Shown here: piece by piece, positions 46,054 to 55,547 of the stretch
How the letters are laid out: the number at the start of each line of letters is the position of its first letter
Numbering within the stretch: the first letter of the stretch is position 1
DNA from: Colwellia sp.
GTDB taxonomy: Bacteria; Pseudomonadota; Gammaproteobacteria; Enterobacterales; Alteromonadaceae
Assembly (NCBI GenBank): GCA_029938115.1
Contig: JAPYOP010000015.1
Coordinates: forward strand, 1-64,000
Length of the DNA stretch: 64,000 nucleotides
Direction: 5' to 3'
Notes under the pieces: model-generated
Seen by the model: only the letters and a program-made list of their open reading frames with translations
Database searches by the model: none
Told to the model about the DNA's origin: nothing
Program-made: the position numbers and the translations under genes

Positions 46054-46820
46054 TGACCCTATTTGAAAAAGTTAAGTCTATGAAAAAGAACATCTCAATT
46101 GTCTCTGTTCTATTGATTTTTAGTGCAGCTGCTTTTTATTTTTTTTGGCAAAGTCCCCCAGATTTTGAAGACTACGACGCAGGCACAGAACGAAAGACAG
46201 CTTTCTTTAGTTATTTTTTGCCTTTAATTAATGAGAAAAACAAAGAAATTGCCGCGACTAGAAAAACACTGCTTATATGGCGTAATAATCGAAATGATAT
46301 AGGTTGGTGGGATTCACGTAAGCTAGCTGATTTGGCTACTTTGTATAGAGTGAAAAACTTTAACCTTGATAATGATGATTCGTGGAAAACCTTGTTAATG
46401 CATGTTGATGTATTGCCACCATCGCTTGTGTTAGCACAAGCGGCTAATGAAAGTGCATGGGGAACGTCAAGGTTTGCCAAGTTAGGTAATAACTATTTTG
46501 GCCAATGGTGTTTTGAACATGGTTGTGGTCTGGTACCTAAAAAAAGAGATTCTGGCAAAGCTCATGAAGTTGCTGCTTTTAGCTCACCTCAAGACTCGCT
46601 TGAAAGTTATATGCAAAATTTGAATAGTCATCCGGCTTATCTAGAACTGCGCAATATTCGAACTCAGCTCCGTACAGAAAAACAAACCATAGCAGGTTAT
46701 GCCTTAGCTGCTGGGCTAATTAATTACTCTGAACGTGGTGAAGAATATATAGAAGAGCTACGTAATATGATTAAATTTAATAAGTTGTCCAAGCATGACA
46801 AAAGCATTAATAACATCTAA
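46053..46820 (+). CDS. Bax-like membrane-anchored glucosaminidase
   Basis: 255 residues. One N-terminal hydrophobic segment (about 13-31) as signal anchor, then a glucosaminidase-type domain with LPPSLVLAQAANESAWGTSRFAKLGNNYFGQWC near 120-152, where the glutamate of ANESAWG is the likely catalytic acid, and AAFSSPQDSLESYMQNLNSHPAY near 175. It fits the Bax family of predicted peptidoglycan hydrolases. A second ATG at 46080 would remove nine residues and is an equally possible start; the first overlaps the rhlE stop. Confidence 0.88.
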   Translation: MTLFEKVKSMKKNISIVSVLLIFSAAAFYFFWQSPPDFEDYDAGTERKTAFFSYFLPLINEKNKEIAATRKTLLIWRNNRNDIGWWDSRKLADLATLYRVKNFNLDNDDSWKTLLMHVDVLPPSLVLAQAANESAWGTSRFAKLGNNYFGQWCFEHGCGLVPKKRDSGKAHEVAAFSSPQDSLESYMQNLNSHPAYLELRNIRTQLRTEKQTIAGYALAAGLINYSERGEEYIEELRNMIKFNKLSKHDKSINNI

Positions 46821-46926
46821 TAAATAGCCATAAGTGAAGAAAGCGAAGAAAGCGAAACTATGCTAGAATTCGCCACCGAATTTGGTTATTCGATCTAATT
46901 AATTTTTTAACACAGAAGTAAACACT

Positions 46927-47301
46927 ATGATTATGTCTCTTATACGCTGGCCAATAGGCCGTTTGATTTTATTAATTAACTTTATTTTTTCTCCTAAATC
47001 ACCAAAAAGAATAGTTGAAGAACAACAAAAAATTGATGCCAAAACTCAAAGTTTAAGTTTGTATCAATTACCTAGCTGTCCTTTTTGTGTGAAAGTACGT
47101 CGTACAATGAAACGTGAAGGTTTGAATATTGAATTGCGTAATATCAATCAAAAAAATGATTACCGTGAAGAGCTTATTCGTGAAGGAGGTAAGCGTACCG
47201 TGCCTTGTTTACGTATTGAAAAGGCTGATGGTCAAGTAAAATGGCTTTATGAATCAAGTGATGTTGTTGCGCACTTGCAGCAATTGGTAAAAGTAGCTTA
47301 A
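46927..47301 (+). CDS. Membrane-anchored glutaredoxin-like protein
   Basis: 124 residues. A hydrophobic N-terminal segment (about 9-22, IGRLILLINFIFS) precedes a glutaredoxin fold with SLYQLPSCPFCVKVRRTM (CPFC near 51-54), TVPCLRIE near 92-99 with the cis-proline, and a YESSDVVAHL glutathione-site segment. Ordinary GrxC/GrxA lack the anchor. The topology is unclear from sequence: the reducing side would be cytoplasmic if the segment is a plain N-terminal anchor with the C-terminus inside. Confidence 0.88.
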   Translation: MIMSLIRWPIGRLILLINFIFSPKSPKRIVEEQQKIDAKTQSLSLYQLPSCPFCVKVRRTMKREGLNIELRNINQKNDYREELIREGGKRTVPCLRIEKADGQVKWLYESSDVVAHLQQLVKVA

Positions 47302-47419
47302 TTTTTAGTGATATAAAACATCACCTAAAATAATCAGTTAGCCCTGAAATTATTCCCCTTTTGTCAGTGTCTAATATCTCAAGTACTATTGCTTGTAAAT
47401 TTAATTGTTAGGCACTGAT

Positions 47420-48430
47420 ATGCTAATTAAAACACCCAAAAACTTTTCCCTTAAAGATTCAGACGTTACTGATGAATCCATTTATCGTGAACGTCGCAGT
47501 CTGTTAAAGCAAATGGGCTTTCTCGGCGCTGGTGCGTTAATGAGTTCGGCCATTGCCAAAAATGCCAGTGCTGGATTTTTTAGTGCTGATGCTGACACTG
47601 TTTTTCAAACCACAGGGCTTGATTACAGTAAAGATACCCTTAATCAAGGTTTACTAAAAACGCCAGAGCAAAAAGTCATAACTCACAATAATTTTTATGA
47701 ATTCGGCTCTAAAAAAAATCAGCCGGTGGAATTAGCGCAAAGTTTTAAAGTTGATCCATGGCAATTAAAAATATCAGGGGAGTGTGATAACCCCATCACA
47801 TTAGATCATGATGATTTAACCAGACTATTCCCGTTAGAAGAGCGAATTTATCGTTTACGCTGTGTTGAAGCTTGGTCAATGGTTATTCCTTGGATTGGCT
47901 TTCCATTAGCTAGCTTATTGAAAAAGGTTGCGCCGAATTCTCGGGCGAAATATGTAGCGTTTGAAACCTTATATGATCCTAAGCAAATGCCAGGACAAGA
48001 GAACAGGCGTTTAGGTGGCGGTATTAAATATCCTTACGTTGAGGGGTTACGCATTGATGAAGCGATGAATCCATTAACCTTAATGAGTGTTGGTTTATAT
48101 GGAAAAACACTGCCGCCGCAAAATGGCGCGCCTATTCGTTTAGTGGTGCCGTGGAAGTACGGCTTTAAAAGCATAAAATCTATTGTCGGCATTAAATTAC
48201 TTGAACAGCAACCACCAACAACATGGAAAAAACTAGCCCCAAGAGAATATGGTTTTTACGCGAATGTTAACCCAAATCATGATCACCCTCGTTGGAGTCA
48301 GGCAAGTGAACGTAGAATTTCTAGTGGTGGTTTATTTGCTAGAAATAGAATTGCGACCTTACCTTTTAACGGCTACGGTGAAGAAGTCGCTGATTTATAT
48401 CAAGGCATGAATTTATCTAAGCACTATTAG
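47420..48430 (+). CDS. msrP: Periplasmic methionine-sulfoxide reductase catalytic subunit MsrP
   Basis: 336 residues from the ATG at 47420 (TTAGG nine bases upstream); a TTG five codons earlier is possible but less likely. Twin-arginine signal [19 protein letters not shown] at about 26-44. Molybdopterin-binding core: [15 protein letters not shown] near 112, [20 protein letters not shown] near 148 with the Mo-ligand cysteine, [31 protein letters not shown] near 228-258. It repairs oxidised methionines in periplasmic proteins with electrons from MsrQ. The msrQ gene follows only after a 313-bp repeat. Confidence 0.96.
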   Translation: MLIKTPKNFSLKDSDVTDESIYRERRSLLKQMGFLGAGALMSSAIAKNASAGFFSADADTVFQTTGLDYSKDTLNQGLLKTPEQKVITHNNFYEFGSKKNQPVELAQSFKVDPWQLKISGECDNPITLDHDDLTRLFPLEERIYRLRCVEAWSMVIPWIGFPLASLLKKVAPNSRAKYVAFETLYDPKQMPGQENRRLGGGIKYPYVEGLRIDEAMNPLTLMSVGLYGKTLPPQNGAPIRLVVPWKYGFKSIKSIVGIKLLEQQPPTTWKKLAPREYGFYANVNPNHDHPRWSQASERRISSGGLFARNRIATLPFNGYGEEVADLYQGMNLSKHY

Positions 48431-48434
48431 CTTT

Positions 48435-48747
48435 ATACCAATTGAAATAATGAATCGCTCAACTTAGAACTACAGTAGCGAGCTTAGAACAAGCAAAATG
48501 AGCTAAACATAGTTATTCTATATTTCACTCATTTTGTGATGTTATCAGTTTGCTACTGAGTTCCCGAAGGGCGAGTTTAAAAGGCTTACATGCGGCGTTA
48601 TTGATTTTGACAAGGGAACCACATGGATGTGGTGAATTAGGGTAATGCAGGAGCAATTACCGAGAATAACCATTCTCTTCAATCAATGCCTTGCCTCTAA
48701 GCCTTTTAATTCTCGCTCAGTGGTGTATTCATTAATTCAATTGGTAT
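48435..48747. repeat. Dispersed repeat, copy 2 (about 313 bp), between msrP and msrQ
   Basis: Same element as at 21798-22168, in opposite orientation. Ends TACCAATTGAAATAATGAAT and ATTCATTAATTCAATTGGTA form imperfect terminal inverted repeats. It lacks about 58 bp present in copy 1, between the AAACATAGTTATTCT and TATTTCA landmarks. It has no ORF. Confidence 0.87.
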
Positions 48748-48781
48748 TATATACGTATAGGTAGGGGGTCCTCCCAGTTTT

Positions 48782-49390
48782 ATGAATAGCAGCACTAAAA
48801 TTTCTTTATTAAAAGTAGTTATACATTTGGGCGCATTGTTGCCTTTGTTGAATTTGTATTTTTTAGCCTTTGCAGATGAGTTAGGCGCAGACCCTGTTGA
48901 AGCGGTTATTCATTTTACCGGCATAGGGGCACTCAATTTATTATTAATAACTTTAACGATTACGCCTCTAGCTAAAGCTCTTAAGCAAGGATATTTATTA
49001 CAAACAAGACGAGTTCTTGGGCTTTATGCTTATACTTATGCAGTATTTCATTTACTTAATTTTCTTAGTTTTGAAGTTCAGTTCGATGCAGCATTGTTCA
49101 TAAGTGAAGTGATTGAACGTCCGTATATTACTATTGGAATGGTAGCTTTCATATTGTTAACGGCTTTAGCGATTACTTCACTTAATAAGGTAAAGCGGAA
49201 AATGGGTAAGTCTTGGCAACGTTTACACAACTTTAGCTATTTAATTACGCTGCTAGTCACCATTCACTTCTATTGGTCAGTAAAATCTGAGCTAACTTCG
49301 CCATTATTCTATTTTGTACTACTTTTGGTATTATTATTATTTCGGTATAAAAAACTAAAACGATTGATCTTATCTATTTTTAATAAATAG
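48782..49390 (+). CDS. msrQ: MsrQ, heme-binding membrane subunit of MsrPQ
   Basis: 202 residues with about six membrane helices. Family marks: HFTGIGALNLLLITLTITPL near 44-63, RRVLGLYAYTYAVFHLLNF near 79-97 with a heme-ligand histidine, WQRLHNFSYLITLLVTIHFYWSVKSE near 142-168 with two further histidines. It passes quinone-derived electrons to MsrP. In most relatives msrP and msrQ are adjacent or overlapping; here a repeat lies between them. The ribosome site is weak (a G run about 12-16 bases upstream). Confidence 0.94.
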   Translation: MNSSTKISLLKVVIHLGALLPLLNLYFLAFADELGADPVEAVIHFTGIGALNLLLITLTITPLAKALKQGYLLQTRRVLGLYAYTYAVFHLLNFLSFEVQFDAALFISEVIERPYITIGMVAFILLTALAITSLNKVKRKMGKSWQRLHNFSYLITLLVTIHFYWSVKSELTSPLFYFVLLLVLLLFRYKKLKRLILSIFNK

Positions 49391-49423
49391 CTTGAGCTAA
49401 ATGTCGCCAACTAACTCATTAAT

Positions 49424-49478
49424 ACGACCGTTGGTCGTGATTTTCTTATCATAGCAGGGCTTAATTTTACTAAGCCCT
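49424..49478 (+). terminator. Two hairpins after msrQ
   Basis: ACGACC-GTT-GGTCGT (49424-49438) is followed by a T-rich stretch. AGGGCTTA and TAAGCCCT (49456-49463, 49471-49478) form a second eight-bp stem. Together they probably end the msrPQ transcript. Confidence 0.55.
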
Positions 49479-49572
49479 TGTCGTTAAAGCTAAAACGTAA
49501 TATTCTTTTTAAGTCTAATTTATAAATAATAATAATAAAAATAAAAGTTTGCTATTACCTCAAGGAATACCA

Positions 49573-50961
49573 ATGAACAAAACTCCGATGAAGTTAAGCT
49601 TAGTTGTGGCCGCTGTGTCACTTAGCTTAACGGCTTGTTTACCTAATGAAAAACAAGATGCAAAAGTCACTATAAATAAAAACCCCTTTCCAAGTACTTA
49701 TAAAGTCTTACCACAGCAAAACATCTTATTTACTAACGCGACTGTTTTAATCGGTACCGGTGAACGACTTGATAATGCTGATGTATTAATAATGGATGGT
49801 AAAATCAAGCAAGTTGGTATTGATTTAACCGCTACAGATGTTAAGACCATTGATGCTCAAGGAAAATGGATTACCCCAGGCATTATTGATGTACATTCAC
49901 ATCTTGGTGTTTATCCAAGTCCTGGTGTTGAGTCACATGCTGATGGTAATGAAATGACATCGCCAAATACTTCAGAAGTATGGGCCGAACATAGCATTTG
50001 GCCACAAGACCCTGGTTTTCAAGCGGCTAGAGCGGGTGGCATAACTACCTTGCAAATTTTACCTGGCTCAGCAAATCTATTCGGTGGCCGTGGTGTTACT
50101 TTACGAAACGTACCTAGCCACACCATGCAAGGCATGAAGTTTATTGATGCGCCGTATGGTTTAAAAATGGCTTGTGGTGAAAACCCTAAACGGGTTTATG
50201 GTAAAAGAAAACAGACTCCATCAACGCGAATGGGGAACGTAGCAGGCTATAGAGCTGCTTGGACTGAAGCAACTGAATATAAAAGAGCTTGGAACAAATA
50301 CGATAGTGATTATGTCGCAGGTAAAAACCCGCAAGCACCTGTGCGAGATTTAGAGCTAGATACTTTAATGGGCGTACTTGATGGCGAAATACTTATTCAT
50401 AACCATTGTTATAAAGCTGAGGAAATGGTGGTAATGATAGATATTGGTAAAGAGTTTAACTATCACTCAGGTACTTTCCATCATGGCATAGAAGCCTATA
50501 AAATTGCTGACAAGCTAGCTGAAAATGCTAACTGTGTTGCTATGTGGCCAGATTGGTGGGGCTTTAAAATGGAAGCTTACGATATGATTGAAGAAAATGT
50601 AGCCATGGTCGATGCGGTGAGAAACTCATGCGCTATTGTTCATTCGGATTCAAGTACTACTATTCAACGATTAAACCAAGAAGCGGGTAAAGTGTTATAT
50701 CGTGCTAACGACAATGGTTTTAATTTAAAAGCAGAAGATGCCATTAAATGGATCACAGCCAATGCTGCTAAATCCCTAGGTATTAATGACAAAACAGGTA
50801 GCTTAGAAGCGGGAAAAAATGCTGATGTAGTTCTATGGAACTCCAATCCATTTAGTGTCTATGCACAAGCTGAGCAAGTATTTGTTGATGGTGCAAAAGT
50901 TTATGATCGCTTTGATGAGAAATATCAGGCGAAAAGCGACTTTATGTTAGGGCAAGAGTAG
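49573..50961 (+). CDS. Lipoprotein amidohydrolase (metal-binding partner)
   Basis: 462 residues from the ATG at 49573 (AAGGA six bases upstream); the reading frame is open eight codons further but without a site. Lipoprotein signal with lipobox LTAC. Amidohydrolase-superfamily fold: beta-sandwich start ILFTNATVLIGTGERLDNADVLI, metal site ITPGIIDVHSHLGVYP near 107-122 (HxH), ARAGGITTLQILPGSANLFGGRG near 160, HNHCYKAEEM near 283, FHHGIEAYK near 310, HSDSSTTIQRLNQE near 365, and C-terminal sandwich SLEAGKNADVVLWNSNPF. It is probably an exported imidazolonepropionase- or dipeptidase-like hydrolase of unknown substrate. Ten bases before the next gene. Confidence 0.88.
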   Translation: MNKTPMKLSLVVAAVSLSLTACLPNEKQDAKVTINKNPFPSTYKVLPQQNILFTNATVLIGTGERLDNADVLIMDGKIKQVGIDLTATDVKTIDAQGKWITPGIIDVHSHLGVYPSPGVESHADGNEMTSPNTSEVWAEHSIWPQDPGFQAARAGGITTLQILPGSANLFGGRGVTLRNVPSHTMQGMKFIDAPYGLKMACGENPKRVYGKRKQTPSTRMGNVAGYRAAWTEATEYKRAWNKYDSDYVAGKNPQAPVRDLELDTLMGVLDGEILIHNHCYKAEEMVVMIDIGKEFNYHSGTFHHGIEAYKIADKLAENANCVAMWPDWWGFKMEAYDMIEENVAMVDAVRNSCAIVHSDSSTTIQRLNQEAGKVLYRANDNGFNLKAEDAIKWITANAAKSLGINDKTGSLEAGKNADVVLWNSNPFSVYAQAEQVFVDGAKVYDRFDEKYQAKSDFMLGQE

Positions 50962-50971
50962 GGGATAACTA

Positions 50972-52276
50972 ATGAAACGATTAAAACAAATTAAATTAAA
51001 TAAACTAAACCTTACCTTAAACTCTTTAATGAAAGTGTCAGCTGTGGCTTTAACTTTAGTTGGCGGTGCAGTACAAGCAAAAAGCATGGCTATTATTAAT
51101 GCGACAGTTTATACCGTTGCCAGTCAAGGTGTTTTAGAACAAGCGACAGTGATTATAGATCAAGGTAAAATCACTGAGATCTATTCAAAACAAAACACGC
51201 CTGAAAATATTCAAGCGGATGAAACTATTGATGCTAAGGGAAGGATATTAACGCCTGGTTTTATTGGCACAATGAACGCTTTAGGTTTAGTTGAAGTAGG
51301 TGCTGTAGCTAGAACTCAAGATGGCTCTGATGATAAAGCAGATATAACCTTTGATGCCAGTCTAGCGTTCAACCCTAAATCAACCTTAATTGCTTATACG
51401 CGTAAAGGCGGTATTACAAGTAATATTGTTGCTCCGAACGGTGGCGATAAATTATTTGCAGGTCAAACCTTTGCGGTTGATCTATCAGGTGAGTTTACTA
51501 GCATTATTGAGAAGCAAAATGCAGTGTTAGTTTATTTAGGCTCTGAAAGTAAAGGTTCAAGAGCACAAAGACTACAAGCGCTTGATCATAAGTTTGCTGA
51601 TGCACAAAAAGTTTTGGCAAAGCAAGCAAACAAAAAAGATGATAAAGACAAGGAAGCGAAAGAGCCCAAAAGAGACGAGCAGGTTATTAATGCATTGTTA
51701 GCTGGCGATAAGCCATTATTAGCTTATGCTGACCGAGCAACCGATTTACTGGCATTATTAGCATTGAAGAAAAAATACGGACTTGATTTGATTTTGGTTA
51801 GTGCAAGTGATGCCGTGTTAGTTGTTGATGAAATAGCAGCAGCTAACGTGCCTGTTATTTTGAGCTCAATTGAAAACTTGCCAAGTAGTTTCGACTCATT
51901 GCATGCTTCATTAACGAATATGGCCACATTAGCCAAAGCGGGTGTTAAAGTTATTCTAGCACCTAAAGGTGGCGCTCATAACTTAAATCAATTGCGCTTT
52001 GATGCCGGTATAGCTGTGGCTAATGGTTTACCTAAAGCTGATGCTCTTTCCGCTTTAACGGCGAATGTAGCGGATGTTTTTAAGTTAAACTCGGGGCGAA
52101 TTGTGGTCGGTAAAAATGCGGATTTAGTTTTATGGAGTGCCGATCCTTTTGAATTAAGCACTAAAGTAGATTCTATGTGGATTAATGGCATACAAGTCTC
52201 TACCAAGTCTCGTCAAGATGCTTTGCGTGATCGTTACACAGGTAAAACGAATATGCCAAGAGCTTATTCCAAATAA
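50972..52276 (+). CDS. Exported amidohydrolase-like protein without metal-binding HxH
   Basis: 434 residues with a signal peptide (hydrophobic core VSAVALTLVGGAVQA near 22-36). The overall amidohydrolase architecture is kept: AIINATVYTVASQGVLEQATVII, ILTPGFIGTMNALGLVEVG near 95, RKGGITSNIVAPNGG near 149, and the terminal VGKNADLVLWSADPFEL. But the metal-binding DxHxH is replaced by GTMNALG, and the later metal histidines are not visible. A charged K/D/E-rich linker lies near 220-240. It is probably a non-catalytic partner that assembles with the active lipoprotein encoded ten bases upstream (inference). Confidence 0.85.
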   Translation: MKRLKQIKLNKLNLTLNSLMKVSAVALTLVGGAVQAKSMAIINATVYTVASQGVLEQATVIIDQGKITEIYSKQNTPENIQADETIDAKGRILTPGFIGTMNALGLVEVGAVARTQDGSDDKADITFDASLAFNPKSTLIAYTRKGGITSNIVAPNGGDKLFAGQTFAVDLSGEFTSIIEKQNAVLVYLGSESKGSRAQRLQALDHKFADAQKVLAKQANKKDDKDKEAKEPKRDEQVINALLAGDKPLLAYADRATDLLALLALKKKYGLDLILVSASDAVLVVDEIAAANVPVILSSIENLPSSFDSLHASLTNMATLAKAGVKVILAPKGGAHNLNQLRFDAGIAVANGLPKADALSALTANVADVFKLNSGRIVVGKNADLVLWSADPFELSTKVDSMWINGIQVSTKSRQDALRDRYTGKTNMPRAYSK

Positions 52277-52311
52277 AACAGAATTTTTCAATTTTAAAAT
52301 TCTGATGTAAA

Positions 52312-52339
52312 GGTAGACAAGTTTTTGTCTGCCTTTTTT
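52312..52339 (+). terminator. Terminator of the amidohydrolase pair
   Basis: GGTAGACAA-GTTT-TTGTCTGCC forms a nine-bp stem (one T-G) followed by T6, 36 bases past the stop. Confidence 0.85.
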
Positions 52340-52614
52340 GTTTTTATACAAAGATGTCTTTTATACGAATACTTTCTTAGTTTAAATATACGCCATACCT
52401 TTAAGTCAAACGGTTCCTTTTTTGTCTGAAATCATCACTTAAAACATCTAATCTGCACTAAAAAATTAAATTCACAGCAATTTAAATTAAAAACATTAAA
52501 AATAAAAAGTCTTTTGTTTTAGTGTTTTAGCTCATAAGTAGAATGTTTTGTGCAATTATTTATTAATTTACTCTAGCCAAATGAAAAAATAAGAGGTATG
52601 GTTTTACCTGTCTT

Positions 52615-52652
52615 ATGACAGCGTTGTCATTAATTTATGACAGCGCTGTCGT
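52615..52652. promoter_or_regulatory. Twin LacI-type operators before the TonB receptor gene
   Basis: ATGACAGCGTTGTCAT (52615-52630) and ATGACAGCGCTGTCGT (52637-52652) are near-identical 16-bp palindromes with a central CG, 22 bases apart (two helical turns). The same core recurs at 61264-61283 before the hexosaminidase gene. LacI-family proteins such as the Alteromonadales NagR bind sites of this form. Confidence 0.75.
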
Positions 52653-52805
52653 AAAACCAGAATAAAATATTATATTACTGTATTAGCAAAATATAAGCTT
52701 TGACTAGAATTTACTTCAAGCAAGTTTTGAAAGTAACTAACGGTTAACTAATACCAGTAAATAGAAAACTAACTTATTAAAACAAACGTGTGTAAGGGAA
52801 AGTCG

Positions 52806-55397
52806 ATGTCATCTAAAACATTTAAGAAAGGCGTATTAGCGAGTTCAATCGCATTAATCTTAGCCGGTGGTGCTGCACCAATGGTTATGGCTGCCGAAGA
52901 AACTGCAGATAAAGAAATTGAAGTAATTCAAGTTACAGGTCTTCGTGGAAGCCTTAAAGCAAACATTAATGCTAAGCGTTTTTCAGATAGCGTTGTTGAT
53001 GTTATCAGTGCAGAAGATATTGGTAAATTTCCTGACAAAAACGTTGCTGAATCTTTAGCACGTATTCCAGGTGTTACAATTCAACGTCAATTTGGTGAAG
53101 GCTCTTCAGTATCAATTCGTGGTGCTGGTGCAGAATTTACTAAAACGACTTTAAATGGTCAAAACGTTGCTTCTACAGGTTGGTTTGTACTTGAGCCAGC
53201 AAAACGTAGTTTCAACTATGAATTATTACCATCTGAGATTGTTGGTAAATTAGAAGTTTTTAAGTCTTCGCAAGCAGACATCGTTGAAGGTGGTGTTGGT
53301 GGTACAGTTGTTATACATACTCGTACACCATTAGAAATGGATTCTAACACGGCTTATGTATCGCTTGAAGCTCAATATACAGATGATTCTGAATCAGTAG
53401 ACCCACAAGTATCTGGCATGTATAGCTGGAAAAATTCTGAAGAAAATTTTGGTGTAATGGTTTCTGCCGTAATGCAAGAACGTCAATTACAACGTCAAGG
53501 TAATGAAGCTTTCTGGGAATGGGGTGCCGGTCCGGTTGCTTTTGAACAAGACAGAAAACGTTCAGCATTTACTGTTGCACTTGAATGGGCGCCAACGGAC
53601 AACTTATCTTTTGTATTAAATGCGATGGATATGCAAATGGAAGCAGACAATACTAACTACGCATTGTGGTTAACTCAGGGTGATCATAGTTGGTCTGGTA
53701 ACACGCCAGAAGAATGTTTAGGTGGCGATTGTGCTGATCCTCGTGGTGTTGCAGTAAAAGGTCAATTAGCAACAGGTTATTACCAAGCACGCCCTCGTGA
53801 AGCAACCATGAACTCTGATGTGCTAGATTTACAAACAACTTATGAAGGTGACAGCTTTACATTAGAAGTACAGTTTGGAAAAACAACATCTACCGGTGGT
53901 ACTGATTTTGAAATGGTTGTTGATGATGGCGTAAATACGCCGATTGTTGGTGGTACATACGATTTTACTAACGGCGCACAAACATGGGATTTACCAAACG
54001 GAATTGGCGGTCAATCAATGGCTGATTATGACCCAGGTTCATTAGTAATGGGTACAGGCTCTGCATTTAACAAAACACCAAAAACAGATGAAGAAACATA
54101 CTTCCAAGCTGATTTTGAATATCAACTAGATGGTGACTTCATTTCTAGTATCAAAACTGGTGTTCGTTATGGCGATCATAATACGACTTCTCGTCAATTT
54201 TTCTTTGACCAAGTTGCAGGTTTTGATAACAGAATTTCTACAAGTGGTTTAAGAACAGGTACTGTAGATGTAGGGGATGGCGCATACCAAATTTCACGTT
54301 TTGACCCAAGTGCAATTAAAGATTGGGCAAAAGCAAGTATTGTTGGCGAAACTGAAGAGACTGGTTCATACAGCGAAATTGATGAAACTAATACCGCTAT
54401 TTATGTAATGGCTAACTACAGTGGTGATGGTTTCCGCGGTAACTTTGGTGTTCGTTATGTAAATACTGATGCAACTTCTGTTTATTATGAAAGTGGTGCA
54501 AAAGAGTCTACCGATGGCAGTTACTCTGAAATATTACCTAGCGCCAATTTAGCTTATGACTTATCAGATGATTTAATCTTACGTGTTGCTGCAGCCCGTA
54601 CTATGGCACGTCCTCAATACAATGACATGTATGTTAATCCAAGTGCCGTTGGTGCGAACGATGACTTAGATAATAACCAATTTTGGATTGTAGGTAATGT
54701 AGGTTTAGAACCTTTCTTAGCGGATCAATTTGAAGTAGGTGTTGAGTGGTATTTCAATCCAAGCTCATTATTATCAGCAACAGTATTTATGAAAAATGTA
54801 TCTAACTTCATTAGTATTAATGAATACCATGCAACCTCTGCTGAGATTGGTTTTGGTGGTACTATGAAGCCAGGTGAAGTTGCTGCTGGTTGGACTGTAC
54901 AAGAGAAAGAAAATGCAAAAGACGGTGAAGTTCGTGGTTTAGAACTACAATATCAACAAGATTTTGATAACGGCTTTGGCGTAATGGCTAACTATACTTA
55001 CACTGATACAAGTACTGATAGTGATACCTTTACTGATAAAAATCCATTCTTAAGTGATAGTTCAGATCATGTAGTGAATGCTTCAGCTTTCTATGAAAAT
55101 GAAGACTTCTCAGTACGTGTATCTTATAACTACCGTAGTGAATATATGTTGCGTGAAGAAGGCTCTTACGGTAACCGTTTACATGATGGTTTTGGCTCAG
55201 TTGACTTCGGTGCTGTTTATCACATGAATGACAACATTGATTTCAAATTGGATGTAGTTAACTTAACAGGTGAAACATCTGAGCAGTTTGGTAACAATGC
55301 TTTCCAAACAAATGCTAGCGGTTTTGCTGACGGTTTCCCACTTTATGCATATGAAATGGCAACACGTATTAATGCTGGTGTAAGCTTTAAATTCTAA
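52806..55397 (+). CDS. Large TonB-dependent receptor
   Basis: 863 residues from the ATG at 52806 (AAGGGA eight bases upstream). Signal peptide ends PMVMAAEE. A TonB-box-like EIEVIQVTG follows at about 37-45, then the plug (SVVDVISAEDIGKFPDKNVAESLARIPGV near 62-90, SIRGAGAEFTKTTLNGQ, VFKSSQADIVEGGVGGTVVIHT) and a large beta-barrel with the usual ATRTMARPQYNDMY-like strand near 598 and a C-terminal phenylalanine (INAGVSFKF). It is the type found with carbohydrate-utilisation genes in Alteromonadales and Xanthomonas. Twin operators precede it and a terminator separates it from the sapC-halogenase genes. Likely importer of chitin-derived oligosaccharides (inference). Confidence 0.93.
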   Translation: MSSKTFKKGVLASSIALILAGGAAPMVMAAEETADKEIEVIQVTGLRGSLKANINAKRFSDSVVDVISAEDIGKFPDKNVAESLARIPGVTIQRQFGEGSSVSIRGAGAEFTKTTLNGQNVASTGWFVLEPAKRSFNYELLPSEIVGKLEVFKSSQADIVEGGVGGTVVIHTRTPLEMDSNTAYVSLEAQYTDDSESVDPQVSGMYSWKNSEENFGVMVSAVMQERQLQRQGNEAFWEWGAGPVAFEQDRKRSAFTVALEWAPTDNLSFVLNAMDMQMEADNTNYALWLTQGDHSWSGNTPEECLGGDCADPRGVAVKGQLATGYYQARPREATMNSDVLDLQTTYEGDSFTLEVQFGKTTSTGGTDFEMVVDDGVNTPIVGGTYDFTNGAQTWDLPNGIGGQSMADYDPGSLVMGTGSAFNKTPKTDEETYFQADFEYQLDGDFISSIKTGVRYGDHNTTSRQFFFDQVAGFDNRISTSGLRTGTVDVGDGAYQISRFDPSAIKDWAKASIVGETEETGSYSEIDETNTAIYVMANYSGDGFRGNFGVRYVNTDATSVYYESGAKESTDGSYSEILPSANLAYDLSDDLILRVAAARTMARPQYNDMYVNPSAVGANDDLDNNQFWIVGNVGLEPFLADQFEVGVEWYFNPSSLLSATVFMKNVSNFISINEYHATSAEIGFGGTMKPGEVAAGWTVQEKENAKDGEVRGLELQYQQDFDNGFGVMANYTYTDTSTDSDTFTDKNPFLSDSSDHVVNASAFYENEDFSVRVSYNYRSEYMLREEGSYGNRLHDGFGSVDFGAVYHMNDNIDFKLDVVNLTGETSEQFGNNAFQTNASGFADGFPLYAYEMATRINAGVSFKF

Positions 55398-55424
55398 GCG
55401 AACATTAACATTAAATGATGGAAG

Positions 55425-55450
55425 AAGGGGAGTGAAAACTCCCCTTTTTT
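55425..55450 (+). terminator. Terminator between receptor and sapC-like gene
   Basis: AAGGGGAG-TGAAAA-CTCCCCTT followed by T4-6, about 28 bases past the receptor stop. It would lower expression of the downstream genes relative to the receptor. Confidence 0.85.
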
Positions 55451-55547
55451 ATTTGTAAAAAATGATAATAATTAGTTGAAAATATTAACCTTCTCAGTAA
55501 CACTCAATATAAGTCTGCAATCACATTTACACTTTTAGGATCCTTTC

